In this document: positions 8,066 through 16,353 of the stretch, one piece after another
Layout: every line of letters starts with the position of its first letter
Position numbering within the stretch: position 1 is the first letter of the stretch
DNA from: Aquidulcibacter paucihalophilus
GTDB lineage: Bacteria; Pseudomonadota; Alphaproteobacteria; Caulobacterales; Aquidulcibacteraceae
Assembly (NCBI RefSeq): GCF_002105465.1
Contig: NZ_NCSQ01000073.1
Span: forward strand, 1-41,281
Reading direction: 5' to 3'
Length of the DNA stretch: 41,281 nucleotides
The notes under the pieces: model-generated
Told to the model about the DNA's origin: nothing
Seen by the model: the letters and a program-made list of their open reading frames with translations, nothing else
Database searches by the model: none
Made by a program: the position numbers and the translations under genes

Positions 8066-8372
8066 AAACTCCGCCCTACACTCAAGCCCCGCCGACCCAT
8101 CTTCGGTGTCGGCGAGAGCGGTTGGGGCGGCGGATAAAGGACGCGCGTAGGAGAAGGCCGATTGGCCTTAGGGACCGAGGGGCCGCGCCGCGCCAAGTCC
8201 CATGGCTTCCAGTGAGAGTGCGCGTGTTAGAAAGTCCGTCGTGACAGACTTACCAATCGACTGCCGCCGAGTGCTTTATGCTGAGAACTTGTGTCCAAAA
8301 ATGCAGTGCATCGGTGGCGATTGATGGGTGCCCCATGATTGGGGCTTTCTGGGACTGCATGTCTGCAAGCAT
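8066..8372. other. Intergenic between converging nucleotidyltransferase and DUF2958 genes
   Basis: No gene found. The left half (8070-8210) is GC-rich and self-complementary; CCGAC and GTCGG arms near 8087-8107 lie inside a wider GCCCCGCC/GGGGCGGC pairing. It could be a transcript end or a small structured RNA, but no family was recognised. The right half holds the weak terminator listed separately. Confidence 0.35.
8330..8350 (+). terminator. Weak intrinsic terminator candidate
   Basis: GCCCC (8330-8334), a 6-base loop, GGGGC (8341-8345), followed by TTTCT on the plus strand. It lies in the gap where the nucleotidyltransferase transcript and the leftward DUF2958 transcript converge. The T-run is short, so confidence is low. 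Confidence 0.3.
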
Positions 8373-8717
8373 CTAAATGCAACCTTTTTGACGCGCGAGT
8401 TTGGCAATTGCGCTGATAGGTCGCTTCTCAACAAAATGCTGATCCCGCTCAACAGGCAAACCCAAGCGCCCGCGTACTGATAATATCTCAGATAGCGACA
8501 CACTACCCAACTCAGGGCAACCTAAGCCCAAATCGCATAGCCCGAAGGCTATATCCTCATTGTCAGGATCGATCTCTGTAAGAAGCCAAGTTGCATTGGC
8601 ATCGGGTGTAAACAGCTTGACGACTGGGACTGGATCAATGTCCTCACCCGCACCAGACCTTGCGCCATTTGCCAAGAGTTTTGCGCGAAGATGAGCGGGA
8701 AAAAGTGTACTTGGCAT
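8373..8717 (-). CDS. DUF2958 domain-containing protein
   Basis: 114 aa from the ATG at 8717, chosen because AAGGAGG lies five bases upstream; the frame extends to 8741 without such support. Almost the whole length matches the DUF2958 pattern: PVVKLFTPDANATWLLTEID (about residues 30-49), DIAFGLCDLGLGCPELGSVSL (split around residues 54-74), then GLPVERDQHF. This small family is common on alphaproteobacterial plasmids and ICEs beside conjugation genes. Its biochemical function is not established. The gene is transcribed away from the conjugation operon and shares the GC-rich leader and hairpin-associated ribosome binding site of the other leftward ICE genes, suggesting common post-transcriptional control. 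Confidence 0.88.
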   Translation of the reverse strand: MPSTLFPAHLRAKLLANGARSGAGEDIDPVPVVKLFTPDANATWLLTEIDPDNEDIAFGLCDLGLGCPELGSVSLSEILSVRGRLGLPVERDQHFVEKRPISAIAKLARQKGCI

Positions 8718-8722
8718 GACAG

Positions 8723-8733
8723 CCTCCTTGAGG
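8723..8733 (-). promoter_or_regulatory. Short hairpin containing the DUF2958 Shine-Dalgarno
   Basis: Minus-strand CCTCAAGGAGG is a 4-bp stem with a 3-base loop, with the strong GGAGG in its 3' arm five bases before the ATG. On its own this is weak evidence; it matters because the ardC and parB-like genes show the same arrangement. Confidence 0.35.
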
Positions 8734-9260
8734 AACGCCACGCACCATGCGGGCGAACCTGAAAGCTGCCGCCAGACGCAAGAGTGCCGCTGTCAACGCC
8801 ACGAGCGAAGCGAGGGCTTGACGGCAAACTGCGTCTGGCACCCTCAAACCCATCGTCCGCAATGGGCGGGGCAAAAGCGATACGTCGTCCCGGTCTCCGA
8901 CAAGCGCAACCGCTAGTATATGAGCGCGCATAAGTTGGTTAACTGGACATTGTCAGATCGACAAGGAACAAGTTCGCTCTCAAACTTCAAGCATGAATTC
9001 TGTGTCATTTTGCTTCAGTCAGTGGCTCTGTCCTGAATACCATGGTTAGTGCCAAAGCAAGCGACACAATCATAAGTTATTGATTTATAACATTAAATAT
9101 GCTAATCTTGTGCCGCCTATCTCAGGCTGCAGGCCAATATTCTGAATGGCACGATCTATGCTGGAGATCATTTACTGCGGTGAGTCCGCGTCAAGCGGTC
9201 CTGCCGCGTCATCCTTACGACGGTCACTTTGTGTGCGCGTCGGTATTGGGGGACAGGGGT
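8734..9260. other. Divergent regulatory region between DUF2958 and the conjugation operon
   Basis: No supportable gene in 527 bases. 8734-8930 is the GC-rich DUF2958 leader. From about 8930 the sequence becomes AT-rich, and 9060-9110 is the most AT-rich part, with an inverted repeat GTTAT (9076-9080) / ATAAC (9087-9091). It is the natural place for the conjugation-operon promoter and its operator. An oriT could also lie here, but no relaxase gene or recognisable nic sequence is present to support one. The coupling-protein frame is open back to 9099, but that extension lacks the family's N-terminus. Confidence 0.4.
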
Positions 9261-11399
9261 ATGGGAATTCGCACGCGGATTGCATGTCTTGGGGTTGGAG
9301 CCTTGGTTGGCCTGTCAGCCGGGACCCAGTTTGTCGCCGCCCATTACGATTATCACCGCGCTCTGGGCTGGGGCCTAGAGATTGGCGGTGGTGTCAAATT
9401 GTATCCAGTCTGGGACATCTTGCTCTGGTCGAAACAATGGTCCGCGAGCCCAAATCATGGCCCAGTCATGCGGGCAGGGGCAGCACTCATACTATTAGGT
9501 ATAGCGCTTGGTGGCATGCTGGTACGGTTGTTCGATCAGGGCAACGGTGCGCTCGGGCAGACCAACGATGCCATCGGCGTGAAGGTCAATTACCGCCATC
9601 GCGCACGCGGATGGGGCGATCCCAAAGCGCTAATCAAGGCAGGGCTAACGGGCTTGGAAGGCGTTGTCCTTGGCCGCATCAATCGGCCAGGCCTGCGCGA
9701 TTTCTTTCTTGCACCAAGACTTCTTACCAGCCCCGATATGCGCCCTGCTCTGGTGACGGGAGGCACACGCTCGGGCAAAGGGCGTGGGATCGTCGTGCCA
9801 ACTCTGCTGACCTGGAATTGGTCGACGATTGTGTTTGATCCCAAGGGCGAACTCTGGGCGACAACGGCGGGGTTTCGCAGCCGATTGGGACCAGCGCTTT
9901 TTTTCAATCCGCTGCATCCGGCCACCGCGAGGTTTAACCCCCTGGCCGAAATTGGTACCGGGGATCGCGCCATCTCCGACGTGCAAAAGCTTGTCGCCAT
10001 CCTTGCCGAACCGGGGAGTGCGTCTGGCCATCAAGATTTCTGGGACAAGCAGGGTTCCGAGATGCTCTCGGCGCTCATCCTCCACACGCTTTACACTGAG
10101 ATACCGGAGAATAAGTCGTTGATCGGCGTCAAGCGCCTGAGCGCTGACCTTGATGCAACTGCCAAGGCCATGGCGACCACGCTGCATCGGCGCGACCACG
10201 CAGGGACTGCAATCACGGACCCCTATATTGCCGATGTGGCGAGCGCCTATCTTTCAGCCCATGAGCGTGGCCGCAAGAGCGTCCAGATGACCGTGAGGTC
10301 CTATTTGTCGTGGGTTGCGGGCACAGAGGTCGAGCGAGCACTATCAGCCAGCGACTTTCGTCTTAGCGATCTTATGTGTGCACGCGCACCAGTCAGTCTT
10401 TATGTGCAGATTGCACCGTCTGATCTCAAAGCACTTCAGCCTCTGGTGCGGATGTTCTTCCATCTGGCATCGAGTGCGTTCACAACGCATCTAGAGACCG
10501 ATAGCGACGGTCGGCCCAAGGAAAATGCGCTTCTGCTGGCACTCGATGAGTTTCCACTTCTGGGTAAGGTCAGCTTCTTTGAAGATGTGGTGCGCCTATC
10601 GGCGGGCTATGGCATCAAATGCCTGTTTGTAGCCCAAAGCTTGAACGACATCGCCCGGATTTATGGGCAGTTGAACGGCTTTCTGGATAACACGCACATC
10701 TATGTGGCCTTTGCTGCACTTGACCCGCTAACGCGCGAGAAGGTCTCCAAGTTGACCGGGCTTGTGACGGATACGCGTGTGAGTGCCAGCTTACCCCATC
10801 ATTTCGCTGAAAAAGGTGGCAGCCGCACGATTGCTGAAGTCGAGCGTTCCCTGATGGACCCATCGGAAGTGGGCGCACTACCCGACAACGAACAACTGGT
10901 CTTCATTGCTGGTCACCGGCCTTACCGCCTGACCAAGCTTCAATATGACAAGGTCGAGTGGATGGCAGAGCGTGCGGCCAGTAAACCGCATAATCAGGCC
11001 CAACAGCTTCAAACCCCCGAACGGCCAGTTCATCCTTGGATGGACATAAAGCCTGCTGGCTTTGGCGATCCGCAAGTGGCGATGACTTTTGAAGAGCGCG
11101 CTGAGGCCCGCCGTGTTGAAGTTCAGGGCGAACATGAAGCCGCCATGAAGCGCGCCAAGGCCGAAAAATCCTGGCTACGCCAAACTGAACTCAATCTAGA
11201 AGCGAGGTTGGATGAAGGGTCAGTCTCGACACCCCAGCAGGAACCGGCACCTGATGTGATCGTCCAATTGCCTGTGGCTGAGGCAGAACCAAAGCCCGAG
11301 GCTGAAGCCGCGAATGCTGACCCGGTAGTGCCTGAAGAGAGCGCTGCCAACACCAATGCCCGCAACATCTTGAAACTCTTGCACGAGGGGGATTTCTGA
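9261..11399 (+). CDS. traG: Type IV coupling protein, TraG/VirD4 family
   Basis: 712 aa from the ATG at 9261, chosen because a purine-rich ggggacagggg precedes it and membrane segments follow at once (about residues 8-26 and 71-90). The cytoplasmic ATPase has Walker A GGTRSGKG (about 167-174), the family motif VFDPKGELW (about 191-199), and Walker B LLLALDEFPLLGK (about 424-436). The C-terminal tail (about 630-712) is acidic and proline-rich, as in many coupling proteins. This hexameric inner-membrane ATPase brings the relaxase-DNA complex to the mating pore. It is the first gene of the conjugation operon; the ribbon-helix-helix gene starts 2 bases after its stop. The relaxase gene often found nearby is not visible in this window. 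Confidence 0.95.
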   Translation: MGIRTRIACLGVGALVGLSAGTQFVAAHYDYHRALGWGLEIGGGVKLYPVWDILLWSKQWSASPNHGPVMRAGAALILLGIALGGMLVRLFDQGNGALGQTNDAIGVKVNYRHRARGWGDPKALIKAGLTGLEGVVLGRINRPGLRDFFLAPRLLTSPDMRPALVTGGTRSGKGRGIVVPTLLTWNWSTIVFDPKGELWATTAGFRSRLGPALFFNPLHPATARFNPLAEIGTGDRAISDVQKLVAILAEPGSASGHQDFWDKQGSEMLSALILHTLYTEIPENKSLIGVKRLSADLDATAKAMATTLHRRDHAGTAITDPYIADVASAYLSAHERGRKSVQMTVRSYLSWVAGTEVERALSASDFRLSDLMCARAPVSLYVQIAPSDLKALQPLVRMFFHLASSAFTTHLETDSDGRPKENALLLALDEFPLLGKVSFFEDVVRLSAGYGIKCLFVAQSLNDIARIYGQLNGFLDNTHIYVAFAALDPLTREKVSKLTGLVTDTRVSASLPHHFAEKGGSRTIAEVERSLMDPSEVGALPDNEQLVFIAGHRPYRLTKLQYDKVEWMAERAASKPHNQAQQLQTPERPVHPWMDIKPAGFGDPQVAMTFEERAEARRVEVQGEHEAAMKRAKAEKSWLRQTELNLEARLDEGSVSTPQQEPAPDVIVQLPVAEAEPKPEAEAANADPVVPEESAANTNARNILKLLHEGDF

Positions 11400-11400
11400 C

Positions 11401-11955
11401 ATGGGAGCCAAACCAAGGCCAATTGCCAAACCTAAGCCCGGCCCGACACGCATCCAAATTTATCTGGCGCGTGAAGAGGTTGGAGCCGCACTCGAACGCG
11501 AAGCCAAAGCGCGAAATATGAGCTTAAGCCAGGCGGCGTCAGCCATCCTTGAACGGGGACTGCGTGGGAAGGTCGAGGCCGATGCCGACAACCGTTTGCT
11601 GGCATTGGAGCGGCGGGTGGCAGAGCAGGGGCGCACAACAGGGCGCGACCTGATTATCATTGAAGAAATGCTATTCATCGCACTGCGTACATTGTTCTCG
11701 CGTATTCCTGAAAGTCCTGAAGAGCGTGATCCTGCTTACAGGGGATCGGTGGATGTGCTGATGAGCCATGCCATCAATGAAGTTGCCGAACGCTTGCGCC
11801 TGACGCGGCTGGGTCGGGAAATCACCAATACCGGCGAACCAGCCAGTATCAGGGCAGCGGCAGACGCTAAGGAATTGGAAAGTACCAAAGCTCACCCCGC
11901 CAATGATCTGACCGACGAACGTGTCGTCCCAAACTCAGATAGTGAAGGGGTCTAA
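11401..11955 (+). CDS. Ribbon-helix-helix-like conjugation accessory protein
   Basis: 184 aa. Residues about 17-52 (TRIQIYLAREEVGAALEREA, then NMSLSQAASAILERGL) resemble a CopG-type ribbon-helix-helix domain, with a beta strand and two helices. A coiled-coil-like segment (ALERRVAEQGRTTGRDLIII) and a helical middle follow, then a polar tail. It lies between the coupling-protein and trbB genes, 1 base after one and 3 bases before the other, so it is part of the operon. Small RHH proteins at this position are common in alphaproteobacterial Trb clusters and are usually annotated as CopG-family regulators. They may control the operon or assist DNA processing at oriT; neither is shown here. Confidence 0.75.
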   Translation: MGAKPRPIAKPKPGPTRIQIYLAREEVGAALEREAKARNMSLSQAASAILERGLRGKVEADADNRLLALERRVAEQGRTTGRDLIIIEEMLFIALRTLFSRIPESPEERDPAYRGSVDVLMSHAINEVAERLRLTRLGREITNTGEPASIRAAADAKELESTKAHPANDLTDERVVPNSDSEGV

Positions 11956-11958
11956 ACC

Positions 11959-12924
11959 ATGGCCAAGCTCGGTGATCATCCCATCATCGCCGAGCGTCGT
12001 CTTGAAGCGCTGCGCCATGCACTCGGTGCCACCGCTTTGGCGGCCTTGGTCGATCCTGATGTGGTGGAAATTCTCGCCAATCCCGATGGGCAATTGATCC
12101 TCGACACAATTGGCGGCGGACGCCAGCTAACCGGCGAGACCCTGAGCCCCGAAGCCCGCGACCGAGTCATTCGCCTGATTGCCGATTATGTCGGTGAACC
12201 GGTGCTACCCGAAGACCCAAGACTCTCTGGTGTTTTGCCGCAAACCGGCGAGCGTTTCCAAGGTGTGCTGCCGCCAGTCAGTCGTGCCCCAGCCTTTTCG
12301 ATTCGCAAAAGGCCTGCCCGCATCTTCACCTTGGACGATTATCAAGCCCAAGGCATTCTTAGCCAAGAGCAGAAGCAACTGATTGAAACTGCGGCAACAG
12401 AACGCAAGAACATCCTGATTTCAGGCGGCACATCGTCCGGCAAAACGACATTGGCCAATGCCATTCTAGCGTTGCCCGCCTTTGCCGACACCCGCACGAT
12501 CTTGATCGAAGATACGCCCGAGCTGCAATGCTCGGCCTGGGATCAAGTTGCACTTCTAACCCGTCGGACGCCCAAACTGATCGGCGTGGTTGATCTAGTG
12601 CGTGATAGTCTGCGCCTTCGCCCGGACCGGATCGTTGTCGGTGAAATGCGCGATGGGGCCGCAGCGCTTGAAACGCTCAAAGCCTGGAACACCGGCCATC
12701 CAGGGGGCCTTTCCACCATTCATGCCAATAGCGCGCACGATGCCCTTTTGCGCCTTGAAGACCTGACCTGTGAGGTTGCGACGAATATTCCCCGGCGCGC
12801 CATTGGTCAGGCAATTGATCTTGTAATCCATATCGCCCGAACCCGCGAAGGTCGGCGTGTGGAGGACCTCATACATGTTACTGGAGACAAGGATGGTGGC
12901 TATCTAACACGCGCTTATGGGTAA
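11959..12924 (+). CDS. trbB: TrbB, VirB11-type conjugative transfer ATPase
   Basis: 321 aa, the usual size. Walker A ISGGTSSGKTTLANA (about residues 154-168), an aspartate box ILIEDTPELQ (about 181-190), Walker B region RIVVGEMRDGAA (about 228-239) and histidine box GHPGGLSTIHAN (about 250-261) are all present. The hexameric secretion ATPase works at the cytoplasmic base of the type IV secretion channel and powers pilus assembly and substrate transfer. The gene follows the ribbon-helix-helix gene by 3 bases. A gap of about 210 bases then separates it from trbC, containing its own promoter-like sequence. Confidence 0.95.
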   Translation: MAKLGDHPIIAERRLEALRHALGATALAALVDPDVVEILANPDGQLILDTIGGGRQLTGETLSPEARDRVIRLIADYVGEPVLPEDPRLSGVLPQTGERFQGVLPPVSRAPAFSIRKRPARIFTLDDYQAQGILSQEQKQLIETAATERKNILISGGTSSGKTTLANAILALPAFADTRTILIEDTPELQCSAWDQVALLTRRTPKLIGVVDLVRDSLRLRPDRIVVGEMRDGAAALETLKAWNTGHPGGLSTIHANSAHDALLRLEDLTCEVATNIPRRAIGQAIDLVIHIARTREGRRVEDLIHVTGDKDGGYLTRAYG

Positions 12925-13049
12925 ATCTGACCATATCTTGCGCACTTGAAACCGCACTGGCGCCACTACGCGCCCGCCCAACCGGACCCTGATTTCAGAG
13001 GCCCGGCGAGGCCATGTGGGCCAAAGCGATTAACCATCTAAGTAACTAA

Positions 13050-13055
13050 TATAAT
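13050..13055 (+). promoter_or_regulatory. Candidate internal promoter -10 (TATAAT) before trbC
   Basis: A perfect TATAAT in an unusually AT-rich stretch (13030-13075) within the trbB-trbC gap, about 80 bases before the trbC start. No good TTGACA-like -35 is at the right distance. It may let the pilus and channel genes be expressed apart from traG and trbB. Confidence 0.35.
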
Positions 13056-13093
13056 ACATTTTTCTTCCTTAAGTTGGCATGCCATCTGCATAC

Positions 13094-13102
13094 TTATCCA
13101 CA
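13094..13102 (+). promoter_or_regulatory. Perfect DnaA-box match (TTATCCACA) upstream of trbC
   Basis: TTATCCACA matches the strict DnaA-box consensus. It lies between the TATAAT and the trbC start, in the likely transcribed leader. A single box does not make an origin; if bound, it could affect trbC transcription. It may be a chance match. Confidence 0.3.
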
Positions 13103-13135
13103 GGGGCACTTAGAGTCCCAGAATGGAGCAAACCG

Positions 13136-13468
13136 ATGCAGAGAGGCACTTTTTCCCGTCAGACCATCCTGACCTCACTTGCAACTGGCGCTGCTTTGGC
13201 GCTGGCATCTACCCCGGCCTTTGCTGGTGGGTCTGGCATGCCGTGGGAGGGACCACTCCAACAAATCGTCGACAGTTTTACTGGTCCTGTGGCCCAGGCA
13301 GGCGGGGTGATCGCCGTGACCATCTTTGGGCTCGGCGTTGCGTTTTCTGAATCAGGTTCAGGCCTGCGACGCGGCGTCTCGATCCTGTTCGGGGTGGCGA
13401 TCGCCTTTGCAGCCGCGAGCTTCTTCATGGGCTTCTTTGGCTTTGGCGGTGGAGCAACCATCGGCTGA
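13136..13468 (+). CDS. trbC: TrbC, VirB2-type pilin
   Basis: 110 aa from the ATG at 13136; the frame opens at 13079, but only the 13136 start puts a signal peptide at the N-terminus. The signal sequence runs to about residue 30 (ALALASTPAFA) and would be cleaved before GGSGMPWEG. Two hydrophobic helices follow (about 47-66, GGVIAVTIFGLGVAFSESG; and 75-100, VSILFGVAIAFAAASFFMGF), with a short basic loop GLRRG between them, the layout of VirB2/TrbC pilins. The mature subunit is stored in the inner membrane and polymerises into the conjugative pilus. In RP4 the pilin is matured by TraF, and a TraF-like peptidase is encoded in the same operon. Confidence 0.92.
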   Translation: MQRGTFSRQTILTSLATGAALALASTPAFAGGSGMPWEGPLQQIVDSFTGPVAQAGGVIAVTIFGLGVAFSESGSGLRRGVSILFGVAIAFAAASFFMGFFGFGGGATIG

Positions 13469-13500
13469 GACCATGATTTGAGACAAAAGGGGGCAGCACC

Positions 13501-13776
13501 ATGAGTGCTTTTCATCCCGATCGGCCCGAAGGCTTTGAACTGCCCTTGGCCGGATCACTCACCCAACCTATCCTGATGGCAGGTCTGCCGCGGGAGTATG
13601 CGATACTGATGGGTACACTCGCTCTGGTGCTGGGACTTGCACTCAAGCTTTGGTGGCTCGGCCTCATCTGGTGGGGTGTGGCGCACGCGCTTGGTCTTTG
13701 GTTTGCCAAAGCCGACGCCCAGTTTTTGGATGTCCTCCGGCGTCATCTGAGCTTGCCCGGACATCTTGGGGCCTGA
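13501..13776 (+). CDS. trbD: TrbD, VirB3-type inner-membrane channel protein
   Basis: 91 aa, the usual size for the family. It has the short N-terminal LAGSLTQPILMAGLPREYAI motif (about residues 16-35) and two adjacent hydrophobic segments (about 35-50 and 52-68, LWWLGLIWWGVAHALGLWF), followed by a C-terminal ADAQFLDVLRRHL helix characteristic of VirB3/TrbD. The protein sits in the inner membrane and associates with the VirB4-type ATPase, encoded next (trbE). It lies 32 bases after trbC and 69 bases before trbE in the same operon. Confidence 0.93.
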   Translation: MSAFHPDRPEGFELPLAGSLTQPILMAGLPREYAILMGTLALVLGLALKLWWLGLIWWGVAHALGLWFAKADAQFLDVLRRHLSLPGHLGA

Positions 13777-13845
13777 GCCCTCATCCATCCAACTCATTTG
13801 CAAATCCAACAGCCACGTGGGCCGTGCCCTCAGGAGTGAAATCCC

Positions 13846-16353
13846 ATGCGCTTTCTTGACGAGTTCCGCACCAAACCCATCACACTGGCCGATCATCTGC
13901 CGTGGGCGGCACTGGTTGCCCCCGGCGTGATCCTGAACAAAGATGGCAGCTTCAGTGCTTGCGTGAAGTTTCGTGGGCCGGATCTGGAAAGCTCGACTCC
14001 TGAAGAGCTGATGGCTGTGCGCGCCCGGCTCAACAATATGTTGAAGCGCTTGGGAACCGGCTGGTGCCTGCATATGGAAGCCCGCCGCAGAGTGGCTGAC
14101 TCCTATCCGGATCAACAGCCTGAGAACGCCGTCGGCTGGCTTGTGGATCAGGAACGCAAGGCGCTGTTCGAACAGGCCGGTGCTGCCTTCGAGACCGATC
14201 ATGTCGCGACGTTGACCTGGCTGCCACCAGCCGATGATACCCGTAAGGCCGAGACCTTCCTGTTTGAGAACCGCGTCGCCAATAATCGCGACTGGCGCGA
14301 GACTTTGGCACTCTTTCAGCGCGAGATCGGCATTTTGGTCGATCTGATGGCCGACGCATTGCCGGAAGCGCGATTGATGTCGGATCAAGATACGCTGACC
14401 TATCTGCATCAATGCATCAGCCCCAAGCAACATCAAATCAAGGTCCCAGAAACCCCGGTATTTCTCGATGCCCAATTGGCTGATTGCCCGCTTGAAGGCG
14501 GGATCGCCCCTAAGCTTGGCGATCAGCATCTTCGTGTCGTCGGTATCCGCAGCTTTCCAGCCAAGACCTTGCCGGGGCTTCTCGATGCGCTGGGCCAGTT
14601 GCCCTTCACCTATCGCTGGGTTGGTCGCTGGATTGCGCTCGACAAGGCAGGCGCTGAGAGCGAGCTCTTGCGCTTGCGCAAGCGCTGGTTTGCCAAGCGC
14701 AAAGGCATTGGTACGCTCATGCGCGAAGCTATCACCAAGGAAGATGTGCCGCTGGTTGATACTGATGCAGCCGCCAAGACCGATGAATGCGACGGCGCAC
14801 TAGAAGCCCTTGGCGCTGAAGTCTGCGCTTTTGGCTGGCTGACGTTGACCGTGACCGTCATGGACGCCACCGAAGGACGCGCATACGAGAAAGCCCGTGC
14901 GGTGGAAGCCGCGCTTAATGCGCAAGGGTTCGTCGCGCGTACCGAGGATCTGAATGCCGTCGAAGCCTGGCTCGGATCGATCCCCGGCGAACCCTATGCC
15001 GATGTGCGCCGCCCCATGCTCTCAACACTAAACTTGTGCGATCTTCTGCCCATCTCGGCTGTCTGGGCAGGCCCCACGCGCGACACACATCTGGATGGTC
15101 CGCCATTGCTGATCGCAGAGACATCCGGTGCGACGCCGTTTCGCTTGAACATACATGTCGGCGACGTCGGCCACACGATGATTGTAGGGCCAACCGGGGC
15201 AGGCAAGTCGGCACTTTTGGCTTTCATGGCGCTGCAATGGCTGCGCTACCCCAATGCCCGGATCATCTTTTTCGACAAGGGCCGCTCTGCGCGTGCCGTG
15301 ACCCATTGCGCCGGTGGGCGCTGGCATGCGCTCGGACCTGACGGGGCTTTTGCGCTTCAACCGCTGGCCCGGATCGACGAGACTGCCGAACGGGCGTGGG
15401 CTGCTGAATGGATCGCTGAAACCGTCGCTGCTGCTGGCGTCCAAATCACACCCAAGCACCGCGAAGAAATCTGGGCTGCCCTTGGAAGCCTTGGCGAGGC
15501 GCCGCGTAATCAGCGTACGCTCTCGATCTTCTCAGCGCTGTGCCAAGCCCGCGATATCACAGCTGCGCTTGAGCCCTTCACGCTCAAGGGCCCACACGGC
15601 TGTTTGCTGGATGCCGATCAGGCTCCGAGCACATTGAGTTTCTTTGAGACCTTCGAGACCGAAGAGCTGATGGCAACACCTAGTGCCATTGGGCCGGTTC
15701 TGACCGCACTCTTCCATGAGATTGAGCGTGGCTTTGATGGATCGCCCACCATGCTGGTGCTGGATGAAGCCTGGCTGTTCCTAGGCGAGACAGGCTTTGC
15801 CGCCAAGATCCGTGAATGGCTGAAGACCCTGCGCAAGAAGAATGTGGCTGTGGTGTTTGCGACCCAGAGCCTTGATGATGTGGTGCGCTCACCCATTGCC
15901 ACCACGCTCATTGAGAGCTGCCCGACACAGATTTTCCTGCCCAACCCGCGCGCGCTCGAACCAGCTTCGGCTGATCTCTATCGTCTGTTCGGTCTCAACA
16001 AGCGCCAACTCGAACTTTTGGCATTCGCCGCACCCAAGCGCTCCTACTACATTCGCCAGTCCCGTGGCCGACGCATGTTTCATCTGCGTCTCATGGGCGC
16101 GGCTTTGGCGGTGTGCGGAGCGTCCAGTCCAGAGGATCAGAAGCTGATCGAGCAGGTGCTGGCAACATTGCCACCTCATCACGATCCTGATGCTTTTGCC
16201 CGCGCATTCCTTGAAACCAAAGGCCTCGCGGGCGTGGGTGATCTCTTCGATGCGCTGTCTGATGTCGCGCATGCGGCCAATGACCAGAGCGCCCCTCCGT
16301 CCAATGATTTCACTTCACCCTTGCTGGAAGGACTGTATCATGCCGGCCAATAA
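13846..16353 (+). CDS. trbE: TrbE, VirB4-type conjugation ATPase
   Basis: 835 aa. The N-terminal half is the VirB4/CagE domain (KPITLADHLPWAALVAPGVI near residues 7-26). The ATPase half has Walker A VGPTGAGKSALL (about residues 446-457) and Walker B MLVLDEAWLFLGE (about 635-647), followed by KNVAVVFATQSLDDVV. This is the largest ATPase of the secretion machine; it energises pilus biogenesis and substrate passage at the inner membrane. The ATG follows AGGAGTG. The 3' end overlaps the trbJ start by 14 bases, so translation is coupled. A long antisense frame (13555-14529, minus) is a shadow of this GC-rich gene. Confidence 0.95.
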   Translation: MRFLDEFRTKPITLADHLPWAALVAPGVILNKDGSFSACVKFRGPDLESSTPEELMAVRARLNNMLKRLGTGWCLHMEARRRVADSYPDQQPENAVGWLVDQERKALFEQAGAAFETDHVATLTWLPPADDTRKAETFLFENRVANNRDWRETLALFQREIGILVDLMADALPEARLMSDQDTLTYLHQCISPKQHQIKVPETPVFLDAQLADCPLEGGIAPKLGDQHLRVVGIRSFPAKTLPGLLDALGQLPFTYRWVGRWIALDKAGAESELLRLRKRWFAKRKGIGTLMREAITKEDVPLVDTDAAAKTDECDGALEALGAEVCAFGWLTLTVTVMDATEGRAYEKARAVEAALNAQGFVARTEDLNAVEAWLGSIPGEPYADVRRPMLSTLNLCDLLPISAVWAGPTRDTHLDGPPLLIAETSGATPFRLNIHVGDVGHTMIVGPTGAGKSALLAFMALQWLRYPNARIIFFDKGRSARAVTHCAGGRWHALGPDGAFALQPLARIDETAERAWAAEWIAETVAAAGVQITPKHREEIWAALGSLGEAPRNQRTLSIFSALCQARDITAALEPFTLKGPHGCLLDADQAPSTLSFFETFETEELMATPSAIGPVLTALFHEIERGFDGSPTMLVLDEAWLFLGETGFAAKIREWLKTLRKKNVAVVFATQSLDDVVRSPIATTLIESCPTQIFLPNPRALEPASADLYRLFGLNKRQLELLAFAAPKRSYYIRQSRGRRMFHLRLMGAALAVCGASSPEDQKLIEQVLATLPPHHDPDAFARAFLETKGLAGVGDLFDALSDVAHAANDQSAPPSNDFTSPLLEGLYHAGQ

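Noticed and set aside
9099..9260. 54-residue N-terminal extension of the coupling protein
   Set aside because: Not hydrophobic like TraG/VirD4 N-termini, while 9261 has a purine-rich site and is followed by the membrane segment.
13555..14529. 324-codon open frame on the minus strand
   Set aside because: Lies antisense to trbD/trbE, has no Shine-Dalgarno and no family features; an artefact of GC-biased codon use in trbE.
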